5,359 nucleotides of DNA from JAFGIT01 sp016929465 [NCBI: Candidatus Coatesbacteria bacterium]. Its GTDB lineage: Bacteria; B130-G9. Location: positions 1 through 5,359 of the forward strand of contig JAFGIT010000148.1 in assembly GCA_016929465.1 (NCBI GenBank). The letters run 5' to 3'. Shown piece by piece: positions 1-5,359 of the stretch; position 1 is the stretch's first letter, and each line of letters starts with the position of its first letter. The notes beneath the pieces were generated by a model that ran no database searches, was not told the origin of the DNA, and worked only from the letters and a program-made list of their open reading frames with translations. Both the position numbers and the translations under genes were made by a program.

Positions 1-174
1 AGCCTCGACGTCGAGAATTTCTCGAATGCGCTCCGGCCTGTTGGCGAAAACGCATATCTCAACTCCGGGGATGAACTCCTTCAAGAGCTCAACCGTGCCG
101 GTCAGTATCGATTCGTCGCCTATGTTATACGATGCATCTCCCGGCCAGATCAGAATTCTCTTTTTGCCGGGCAC
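1..174 (-). CDS. Polysaccharide pyruvyl transferase family protein, N-terminal fragment (runs off the left edge)
   Basis: Only the first 58 codons are inside the window, and the frame stays open to base 1. The protein starts VPGKKRILIWPGDASYNIGD and continues ESILTGTVELLKEFIPGVEI, then CVFANRPERIREILDVEA. A hydrophobic beta-strand, a glycine turn with N-[IL]-GDE, a helix, and a second strand ending in N-x-P-E-R is the usual N-terminal Rossmann-like half of the polysaccharide pyruvyl transferase family (CsaB/PssM type). Known members add ketal-linked pyruvate from phosphoenolpyruvate to cell-surface polysaccharides. The GTG start (172-174) shares its first G with the TAG stop of the TPR gene, a 1-base overlap that implies translational coupling; a GGAAGAG about ten bases upstream, inside the TPR gene, could serve as ribosome binding site. 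No in-frame ATG lies nearby. The catalytic C-terminal half is not visible, so the exact substrate cannot be stated. Confidence 0.75.
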   Translation of the reverse strand, partial: MPGKKRILIWPGDASYNIGDESILTGTVELLKEFIPGVEICVFANRPERIREILDVEA

Positions 175-1220
175 TACAACTGCTCTTCCGCTTTGAACAC
201 GTATCTTATCTCGCCCGTGGGGCTCAGTTCGAATTCCGCGTCACCGCCAGCGTCGCGTATCGCAGGCCTGGGGATGCTATTGATCATCTTGGCCTCGACC
301 AGCTCCTGCAGGTCCTTCGGCATCCGACCCTTCTCCTTCTCGAAGGTCTGCACTTTGTCCTTCAATATATCCATCATCTTCATCGTGGCCCTGATTTCCA
401 TTATTCTCAATTCGAAGACCACTGGATTCTTGGGGAGCTCACTCAGAATGCCTGCGCTAATCAATCCGCGCAGGTCCTTCGGTCGATAGCCGAACCTTTG
501 CTTGAATAGGTCCAGGCCATGCTTCACATTCATTGCCTCATGCGAGACGGCAGCGTGGTACTGGTCCATGTCGAAGTCAGCCGGAAGGTTATCGGAGTCG
601 AGATAGTCTCTGGCCTCTTCCCAGAACTTGATGGCTTTCTCGAACTCCCCTTGTCGCTCATACCCGGCCGCGACTGAAACGGTTATCATACGCGGAACGC
701 CTGGCATCGTCTTGGCGAGCTCGAAATATCGAGTGGCTTCCTTCTCATCGAAGAGCACCTCTCGATAGCATTTGCCGATGTGGAACGCCAGCCTCCAGCG
801 GGCCTCATCCTTCTCGGGGACCATCTTTAGGCCCTTCTCTAAGAACTTGATCCCCTCTTGAGGCCTGCCAGCGTCCTCGTATAGCCATGAACCACCACGC
901 TCATATATGTCGCTCTCGTATGGATCGAGGCGTGTCACTACCTCGAGCATCTCATCGAGCATGTCGTAATTCTTGGAGCCCTGCTGCTGGTTATAGACGT
1001 ATCGAATCGTCCTAAGCCAGAAAATATCCGCCAGTAGATTGTCGAATCCGAGCGCGGCCACCTTCATTAGAGTGGGTGACGGAACGAAGATTAGCCCTCC
1101 GGGAGAATGGACGTCATCCGAGATAGCGTCCAATCTGAACGCCGACCCCACGACGCAACCGAATAGCAGCACCAGGCCGACTATATAAAGAGCGTGTCGC
1201 GTGTGCTTGGTTCGAGCCAT
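174..1220 (-). CDS. Membrane-anchored TPR protein with a duplicated pseudopilin-like C-terminal motif
   Basis: This is a 348-residue protein. Residues 10-28 form one strongly hydrophobic segment after a basic start (MARTKHTR), so the protein is anchored in the inner membrane or exported. LFGC at 19-22 weakly resembles a lipobox, so a lipoprotein is possible. Residues 47-75 (PSPTLMKVAALGFDNLLADI then FWLRTIRY) and LDPYESDIYERGGSWL (98-113) match a block known in bacterial envelope TPR proteins of unknown function. TPR-like helix pairs follow at about 106-133, 139-172 and 179-206, with the typical A-x-x-Y-F and G-x-F-E-K-A-I patterns. The C-terminal third holds two related motifs: RPKDLRGLISAGILSELPKN (246-265) and MPKDLQELVEAKMINSIPRP (300-319). 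The second, preceded by FEKEKGR and followed by DAGGDAEFELSPTGEIRY, resembles the C-terminal globular part of type II secretion major pseudopilins. The ATG at 1218-1220 has only a weak purine stretch upstream. It probably acts as an assembly scaffold; its partner is unknown. Confidence 0.85.
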   Translation of the reverse strand: MARTKHTRHALYIVGLVLLFGCVVGSAFRLDAISDDVHSPGGLIFVPSPTLMKVAALGFDNLLADIFWLRTIRYVYNQQQGSKNYDMLDEMLEVVTRLDPYESDIYERGGSWLYEDAGRPQEGIKFLEKGLKMVPEKDEARWRLAFHIGKCYREVLFDEKEATRYFELAKTMPGVPRMITVSVAAGYERQGEFEKAIKFWEEARDYLDSDNLPADFDMDQYHAAVSHEAMNVKHGLDLFKQRFGYRPKDLRGLISAGILSELPKNPVVFELRIMEIRATMKMMDILKDKVQTFEKEKGRMPKDLQELVEAKMINSIPRPAIRDAGGDAEFELSPTGEIRYVFKAEEQL

Positions 1221-1253
1221 CCTATTACCCGTTCGATTCGCTCAACCTATTCT

Positions 1254-1271
1254 GAATATTGGTGAATATTC
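1254..1271. repeat. Perfect inverted repeat, 7-bp arms and 4-bp spacer, in the degP-TPR gap
   Basis: The plus strand reads GAATATT-GGTG-AATATTC. The arms are perfectly complementary and AT-rich, and no T-run follows on either strand, so an intrinsic terminator is unlikely. It lies 33 bases upstream of the TPR start and 48 bases after the protease stop, a suitable position for an operator or an mRNA-processing hairpin. The function is inferred; only the symmetry is seen. Confidence 0.45.
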
Positions 1272-1319
1272 GTGACTAAAGAGCCGCCTGACAATCATAG
1301 CACCATTTCGCGGGGGAAA

Positions 1320-2804
1320 TCACTCCTCATTCTTGACACGCACCGGAATGAAAAATTGGTTGCCATTCCGATAGACAAGGAACATCTGCACGCCCGGCTC
1401 CAGCTCCGAGGTGATCTCGTAGAACTGTTTGGCGTCCTTGATTCTCGTCCAGCCTATCTTGATGATGCAATCACCCTCGGCAATCCCTGCTCGATCCGCG
1501 GGGCTCTTGAATGTCACATTCGTGACGACGACGCCCTCCAGGTCTTCGGGAAGATGATAGCGACGTGCTATATCAGGACTTATGTCACGAACGCTGATCC
1601 CGAGCTCAAATCGCTCCTCGTGTGATTCGCTAACCAACTCCCCTGTCGAAGGCTTCGCGCCGAGCTTGACCCGAATTGTCTTCTCTTTGCCATCGCGAAG
1701 AATGAGAAGTTTCGCCTTCTTACCGATGGGCTCGAGACCCACCATCTCTGGGAGCTCACGAGATGCTCGAATCTTCTTGCCCTCATACTCCAGGATAACG
1801 TCACCGACCTCGATGCCGGCCTCATCCGCTGGGCTGCCCTTCATCACCTCGGAGACGATTGCGCCCTGTCTATCCTCCAGGCCAAGTGATTCTTGGAAAT
1901 CGGGTGTGACGGGCTGGATGGTAACTCCCAACCAGGCGCGTTCCACTTTGCCCTTGGTCTTAAGGTCGGGCAGAATGGCTTTGGCAATGCTAATCGGGAC
2001 GGCAAAGCCGATCCCCGTTCTCAAGCCAGCTATGGCAGTATTTATACCAATGACCCTGCCGTCGATGTCCACAAGAGGACCACCGCTGTTGCCAGGGTTT
2101 ATCATAGCGTCGGTCTGTATGAAGCGATCGTAGTTCCCAATGCCGATCTGACGCTCCTTCGCACTGACTACGCCGACTGTGACTGTGTGATCCAGGCCGT
2201 AGGGATTGCCAATTGCGATTACCCAATCTCCTACTTGCAGGGCATTCGAATCCCCGAGCTGCGCAACCGGCAGGTTCTCATCGGCCTCGATCTTGACAAG
2301 CGCCACATCGGTCTCGGGGTCACGCCCGACCACCTTGGCCGAGAATTCCCTGTCATCGAGCAGTTTGACATCGATCTCGTCAGCTTCCTCGACGACGTGG
2401 TTGTTCGTGAGGATCAGGCCAGATTTGTCAATTATGAAGCCGGTGCCGCCCGCGGTCTTCCATTGCTCCTTTTCCTCTTGCTTCGGGGCCCTCTGTCTGG
2501 GATCCCCGTTGCCGAAAGGACTATCGAAGAACCAATAAGGGAAATTGCCTTGCTGGACTTTTACGGCAGTGCGCGCTGTTATCGCCACGACTGCGGGGCT
2601 TACCTGCTTTGCGACATCGCGGAATGTATATGGACTAATCGGATGCACATTGACTTCACTCGACAGCGGCTGCTCCTCTGCGACTGCGCTGCGGGCGAAG
2701 ACCTTTTCTTCTCCGTTGCTGGGATTCGAAGCCGAGAAATAGCCGAGGGTGAACGCCAATATCAGGGTGAGAATCGATACACTCACGGCAGCCAACTTCT
2801 TCAT
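1320..2804 (-). CDS. degP: Periplasmic Do-family serine endoprotease (DegP/DegQ/HtrA type) with two PDZ domains
   Basis: This is a 494-residue protein, within the usual range for Do proteases, which degrade or refold damaged envelope proteins. Residues 1-24 (MKKLAAVSVSILTLILAFTL) are a signal peptide or uncleaved anchor. The trypsin-like domain spans about 62-280 and has the full catalytic triad: His136 in TNNHVV, Asp166 in DPETDVALVK and Ser240 in GNSGGPL. PDZ1 covers about 291-383, with WLGV and GSPADEAGIEVGDVILEY. PDZ2 covers about 397-490, with LGISVRD, KSPADRAGIAEGDCIIKIG and a terminal beta-strand. The start at 2804 is chosen because AAGGAG lies nine bases upstream and a Lys-Lys signal sequence follows; a start at 2843 would add 13 residues ahead of the signal and lacks this support. 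A 105-bp gap separates it from selD upstream, so it may have its own promoter. DegP and DegQ cannot be told apart here, so the symbol is a family-level choice. Confidence 0.95.
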   Translation of the reverse strand: MKKLAAVSVSILTLILAFTLGYFSASNPSNGEEKVFARSAVAEEQPLSSEVNVHPISPYTFRDVAKQVSPAVVAITARTAVKVQQGNFPYWFFDSPFGNGDPRQRAPKQEEKEQWKTAGGTGFIIDKSGLILTNNHVVEEADEIDVKLLDDREFSAKVVGRDPETDVALVKIEADENLPVAQLGDSNALQVGDWVIAIGNPYGLDHTVTVGVVSAKERQIGIGNYDRFIQTDAMINPGNSGGPLVDIDGRVIGINTAIAGLRTGIGFAVPISIAKAILPDLKTKGKVERAWLGVTIQPVTPDFQESLGLEDRQGAIVSEVMKGSPADEAGIEVGDVILEYEGKKIRASRELPEMVGLEPIGKKAKLLILRDGKEKTIRVKLGAKPSTGELVSESHEERFELGISVRDISPDIARRYHLPEDLEGVVVTNVTFKSPADRAGIAEGDCIIKIGWTRIKDAKQFYEITSELEPGVQMFLVYRNGNQFFIPVRVKNEE

Positions 2805-2813
2805 TAGAGTCTT

Positions 2814-2819
2814 CTCCTT
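2814..2819 (-). promoter_or_regulatory. Shine-Dalgarno site of the DegP-type protease gene
   Basis: The minus strand reads AAGGAG, followed by nine bases and then ATG at 2804. It decides the start, because the in-frame alternative at 2843 lies upstream of this site and would include it in the coding sequence. Confidence 0.75.
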
Positions 2820-2845
2820 GACCAGTGTTAATAAACGTCCCAAAT

Positions 2846-2873
2846 GGATGTTGACTTCAAGAGTCTCAACACC
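2846..2873 (-). repeat. Imperfect hairpin in the selD-degP gap
   Basis: On the minus strand, GGTGTTGA (2866-2873) can pair with TCAACATC further on, with one G-T pair. An alternative fold pairs GACT with AGTC around a CTTGA loop. The two folds share bases. No U-run follows, so it is a poor terminator; it could be an RNA-processing site or attenuator between selD and the protease gene. This rests on pairing by eye only. Confidence 0.3.
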
Positions 2874-2909
2874 AGTTCTATTGAGCGGGTTCCAGTAGAG
2901 AGGATGTCG

Positions 2910-3968
2910 CTATGCTAAAACGACCTTTGAGATGGGATTCGCGACGATTTCGCCTATCACGGAACGGGTTCCGACTCCTGCCGCCTGCAACTCCGACAAG
3001 AGATCCTCGCAACGGGCTGCTGGAACCGCTATCAAGAGGCCACCAGATGTCTGGGGATCGAAGAGCGGCATTAGCTCGTCGTCATCGAACGCTCGCTCCG
3101 CTATGACCCGATCGGCGAGGAACTTGCGGTTTCTAAAGAGTCCGCCGGGGATGACCTTATCTCCCGTGAATTCAAATACTCCCTCCATGAAGGGTATCGA
3201 CTCGAATTCGAGGCGAATGCCAAAGCGGGCCTCGCACATCATCTCGCTGATGTGGCCGATAAGGCCAAAGCCGGTTACGTCGGTGCAGGCGGATACACCA
3301 ATCCTCATCATCGCTTCAGCGGCATTCTTGTTCAACGTGGACATCATCTCGGCGACGATTTTGGTTTGCTCCTCGCTCGCGAGGCCGCACTTGACGGCAG
3401 TCGAAATTATGCCGGTCCCGAGCGGCTTCGTAAGGATGATCTTATCGCCGACATTTGCGCTGGAGTTCAGGAGTATTTCATCAGGACGAGCGAGTCCGGT
3501 GACTGCGAGCCCATATTTTATCTCCGGATCATCGATCGAGTGCCCCCCTAATAAGACCGCTCCAGCCTCGTGCACCTTATCAAGCCCCCCGAGCACCACA
3601 TCTCGGAAAACCGACAGGTCCATCTTGGCACGAGGGAAAGCCATGATATTCAAGGCCGTCAGCGGCCTAGCACCCATCGCATAGAGGTCGCTGAGAGCGT
3701 TGGCGGCCGCGATCTGGCCAAATACAAACGGTTCGTCAACGATCGGCGTGAAGAAATCGACCGATTGAACCAATGCCAATTCATCGGAGATTCGATAGAC
3801 GCCTGCGTCCTCCGCACGCTCTATCGATGGCCCGGCGAGTATGTTCGGGTCATCTTTGAATGGCAGACCACAAAGAGCTTTCTGAAGGTCACCCGGACCT
3901 ATTTTCGCCGCTCATCCAGCGCCCGCGACGGTGGCTGTCAATCTAGCCCTGACTTCGTCATTGGACAT
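2910..3968 (-). CDS. selD: Selenide, water dikinase (selenophosphate synthetase), a selenoprotein with Sec19 encoded by UGA
   Basis: SelD makes selenophosphate from selenide and ATP, the selenium donor for selenocysteyl-tRNA(Sec) and for selenouridine in tRNA. Read through the in-frame TGA at 3912-3914, the protein has 352 residues, the normal length. The N-terminus is MSNDEVRARLTATVAGAG, then Sec19, then AAKIGPGDLQ. Sec19 and Lys22 have the same spacing as catalytic Cys17 and Lys20 of E. coli SelD. Expected metal and ATP ligands follow: Asp54 (EDAGVY), Asp71 (LVQSVDFFTP) and Asp94 (NALSDLYAMG). GGHSIDD (141-147), CTDVTGFGLIGH and the C-terminal FDPQTSGGLL are also typical. The ATG at 3968 is bounded by an in-frame TAA at 3987-3989 and has only a weak ribosome site. 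If the TGA is taken as a stop, only a 289-residue product from a TTG at 3779 remains, lacking the catalytic loop. It is first of the tandem minus-strand genes. Confidence 0.95.
3885..3914 (-). promoter_or_regulatory. Sec UGA codon and candidate bacterial SECIS hairpin inside selD
   Basis: The UGA is at 3912-3914. The mRNA then forms AGGUC-CGGGU-GACCU at 3886-3900, a perfect 5-bp stem with a 5-base loop. Counting the U of UGA as 1, loop bases G23 and U24 fall at the same numbers as the SelB-contacting G23 and U24 of the E. coli fdhF SECIS. A U (U14) may bulge below the stem if A13 pairs with U30, recalling the bulged U17 of fdhF. The lower stem is poor. SelB recognition is inferred; the pairing and spacing are seen. 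Confidence 0.6.
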
Positions 3969-4020
3969 GTTTGATTGATTCTCTACTTAAATGGTATATC
4001 TATAGTTGAATTCGTAACTG

Positions 4021-4049
4021 AGGCCCCCAATATAACCATTCTGGGGCCT
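4021..4049. repeat. Perfect 7-bp GC-rich inverted repeat in the divergent region
   Basis: AGGCCCC (4021-4027) is complementary to GGGGCCT (4043-4049), with a 15-base loop. On the plus strand the second arm runs into TTTC, which is terminator-like but has only a short T-run. As both flanking genes point away, no transcript is expected to end here. An operator or a hairpin in the selD 5' leader, whose ATG is 53 bases away, fits the position better. The role is not known. Confidence 0.45.
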
Positions 4050-4145
4050 TTCAAGTCAAGCATATCGATGGGCTTGGGGAGAGCTAACCGATATAAGGAA
4101 AGACCACGGCAAGCGACCGCGGCCGAACTCAGTCAAAATATACTA

Positions 4146-4174
4146 TTGAATTTGCCGACAGGGACGCCTATCCT
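4146..4174 (+). promoter_or_regulatory. Candidate sigma-70-type promoter for the PDZ lipoprotein gene
   Basis: TTGAAT (4146-4151) and TATCCT (4169-4174) each match the consensus hexamers at four of six positions and are separated by exactly 17 bases. Transcription would start near 4181, giving a 5' leader of about 72 bases before the ATG at 4253. Matches of this quality occur by chance, so the call is tentative. Confidence 0.3.
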
Positions 4175-4252
4175 GTCGAAGAAGAATTGGAATTACGATT
4201 CGCAATCCGCAGACAAGCATTTAATGTTTATGGACGGAACGGAGATATCGAG

Positions 4253-5359
4253 ATGAAGAGCATTTGCGCGGTAGCAGTCTTATTGACGTTCGTTATGGCC
4301 ATCGGTCTCTGGGGATGTGCCGGCAAACACCACGAGGAATCTCAAGCAATGGAATTGCCCAAGAAATCGATCGAGCGATATATCGAGGTGAGTAGCGTGG
4401 CAGAGGGCACTCAGGCCGAGGCCATCGGGATTCAGGCTGGAGATATCCTCCTGAAATACGATGGCAAAGAGCTAGGAACCATTAGCGATCTGCACGAGGC
4501 GATAAAGGCCGCAACTGGCGATGATGTGATCATTGTCGTGAAGCGTGATGGAAATCCGATCAGTCTTAGTGCGAAGCCCGGCAAAATTGGAGTCATGCTC
4601 AAGACGGTGGCAGAAGTCCATCGCATGCCAGACGCGAAGATAATCGAGGGAATCGATCCCCTCTCGTGGGAGAGCGAGGAGACTATTAGCTACATCGCGT
4701 GCGTAAGACGCGTGCTGGCTCATTACGGCGAGCAGTATGAATACATGTATCTCATGGGCATCTCCGGCGCGGCTTTCCGGCTCCATTTCTTTGGCGGGTG
4801 GTGCTCTAGTTCCCCGGACCCGACATGCGGCTTCGACTGCTCGAAAGCCGTATATGAAGCGCTCGGCCGCAAGACCGAGCACCACTTCATGAATCATGAC
4901 AATTTCGAAATGCCGGACGCGCTGACGGAGCCTGAGATGAGGCAGAAGATAACCGAGGCGATCGATCGGGACATTCCCGTCATAGCAATTGATATAGTTC
5001 AGATTCCGGAGTGGGGCATAATCACGGGCTACCAGAACGACAAGCAGGACTTGTTCTGTAGGTCATACTTCGACCCGGAAATGGAAGACTACAACGTGGT
5101 CGAGAAGATGCCATGGGTAACCGTAATGATCGGTGAGAAGGGCGAGGCACTCTCAGGTGAGGAGGCTGTCAAGCAGTCGCTTGCTATCGCCCAATACCTG
5201 GGTCGCGCCGAGAAATTCGACCAGTACTATTCTGGCATCGCTGGCTTCGAGCAGTGGATTGCTTCCCTCGAGGAAATGTCGGCCCCGATGGAGGCCGCCG
5301 CTCCGAGGTCCATGGATGATATAATGAACGCCATGCAGGCTAACGCGTGGATCTATGAG
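4253..5359 (+). CDS. Predicted lipoprotein with a PDZ domain and a BtrH/C39-peptidase-like domain (open at the right edge)
   Basis: 369 codons are present with no stop before the window ends. The start is supported by GGAG eight bases upstream and by a signal sequence (MKSICAVAVLLTFVMAIGLW, then GCAG) with a lipobox-like LWGC; Cys22 would be lipidated, though Trp before Gly is unusual. Residues 43-108 form a PDZ domain with IGIQAGDILLKYDGKEL and a final strand DDVIIVVKRDG, close in type to the PDZ domains of the neighbouring protease. Residues 140-345 resemble the BtrH N-terminal/C39-like cysteine-peptidase fold: YIACVRRVLAHYG (possible nucleophile Cys150), YLMGISGAAFRLHF (SGAAF at 171-175), a cysteine-rich loop (Cys184, Cys192, Cys196), PVIAIDI then PEWGIITGYQND, and YYSGIAGFEQWIASLEE near 325-341. 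The position where C39 enzymes carry the catalytic His (before W-x-x-x-x-G-Y) is Glu253, so proteolysis is doubtful. It probably acts at the outside face of a membrane. The fold assignment is from memory of the family; the substrate is unknown. Confidence 0.7.
   Translation, partial: MKSICAVAVLLTFVMAIGLWGCAGKHHEESQAMELPKKSIERYIEVSSVAEGTQAEAIGIQAGDILLKYDGKELGTISDLHEAIKAATGDDVIIVVKRDGNPISLSAKPGKIGVMLKTVAEVHRMPDAKIIEGIDPLSWESEETISYIACVRRVLAHYGEQYEYMYLMGISGAAFRLHFFGGWCSSSPDPTCGFDCSKAVYEALGRKTEHHFMNHDNFEMPDALTEPEMRQKITEAIDRDIPVIAIDIVQIPEWGIITGYQNDKQDLFCRSYFDPEMEDYNVVEKMPWVTVMIGEKGEALSGEEAVKQSLAIAQYLGRAEKFDQYYSGIAGFEQWIASLEEMSAPMEAAAPRSMDDIMNAMQANAWIYE

Larger units (their letters stand above)
3969..4252. 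other. Divergent intergenic region between selD and the lipoprotein gene
   Basis: The 284 bases hold no gene I can support. They must carry promoters for both directions. The part next to selD (about 3975-4015) is AT-rich and contains TATAGAT and TATACC on the minus strand, but I found no convincing -35 partner. An inverted repeat lies at 4021-4049 and a rightward promoter candidate at 4146-4174. GGAG at 4241-4244, eight bases before the ATG at 4253, is the lipoprotein's ribosome binding site. No tRNA-like TΨC arm was seen, so selC is not here. Confidence 0.6.

Noticed and set aside
1893-2807. 304-codon plus-strand frame antisense to the protease gene
   Set aside because: It lies opposite a clear Do-protease with an intact catalytic triad. 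Its translation shows no recognisable motif and it is explained by the codon pattern of the real gene.
2932-3684. 250-codon plus-strand frame antisense to selD
   Set aside because: It is Ser/Pro-rich and low in motif content, as expected from the reverse of a coding frame; selD on the other strand is unambiguous.
3912-3914. Reading the in-frame TGA as a nonsense mutation that makes selD a pseudogene
   Set aside because: The TGA lies exactly at the known Cys/Sec catalytic position, the sequence on both sides is well conserved, and a SECIS-like hairpin follows. Decay would not place the stop there.
4098-4252. Open frame upstream of, and in register with, the lipoprotein ATG (reads about 50 codons back to a TAA)
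   Set aside because: The translation looks moderately protein-like (EFADRDAYPVEEELELRF), but it has no ATG or GTG start, while the ATG at 4253 has a good ribosome site and a lipoprotein signal right after it.
3975-4256. 93-codon plus-strand reading frame ending in an ATGA overlap with the lipoprotein start
   Set aside because: It begins at a TTG without a ribosome site, spans the inverted repeat, and its translation has no domain, signal or protein-like composition. The ATGA overlap is probably chance.
4472-4897. 141-codon minus-strand frame opposite the lipoprotein gene
   Set aside because: The plus-strand frame has signal peptide, PDZ and C39-like motifs across this stretch; the antisense frame has none.

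Overview
The window (5359 bp, intermediate GC) holds five protein-coding genes. Four lie in tandem on the minus strand (from right to left: selD, a DegP/HtrA-type periplasmic serine protease, a membrane-anchored TPR protein, and the first 58 codons of a polysaccharide pyruvyl transferase-like protein). One is divergent on the plus strand and runs off the right edge: a predicted lipoprotein joining a PDZ domain to a BtrH/C39-peptidase-like domain. No tRNA, rRNA, CRISPR array, insertion sequence or integrase was found.

Organism: a lipoprotein signal, a Do-family protease with two PDZ domains and a pyruvyl transferase suggest a diderm (Gram-negative-type) bacterium, and the selenoprotein SelD implies a complete selenocysteine machinery. 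The TPR protein recalls proteins of Deltaproteobacteria-like, Acidobacteria or uncultivated lineages. The sequence alone does not fix a species.

Minus-strand block (1-3968): selD is the key gene. Its true start is the ATG at 3968, and its catalytic residue 19 is encoded by an in-frame UGA (3912-3914), so ordinary ORF calling cuts it to a 289-residue fragment. A 5-bp hairpin with a GGGU-containing loop begins 11 nt after the UGA and is a plausible bacterial SECIS. The downstream genes are separated by gaps of 105 bp (selD to degP) and 99 bp (degP to TPR), each carrying an inverted repeat. The last two genes overlap by one base (TAG/GTG) and are almost certainly co-translated. Apart from selD, the block looks like an envelope set: a periplasmic protease, a membrane-anchored repeat protein and a cell-surface polysaccharide enzyme.

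Divergent region (3969-4252): 284 bp with a perfect 7-bp inverted repeat, a candidate sigma-70-like promoter facing right, and a good Shine-Dalgarno sequence for the lipoprotein. The lipoprotein (4253 to the end) is the least ordinary gene: its PDZ-plus-C39-like architecture on a lipid anchor, with Glu-Trp where C39 enzymes have the catalytic His, has no function I can name.
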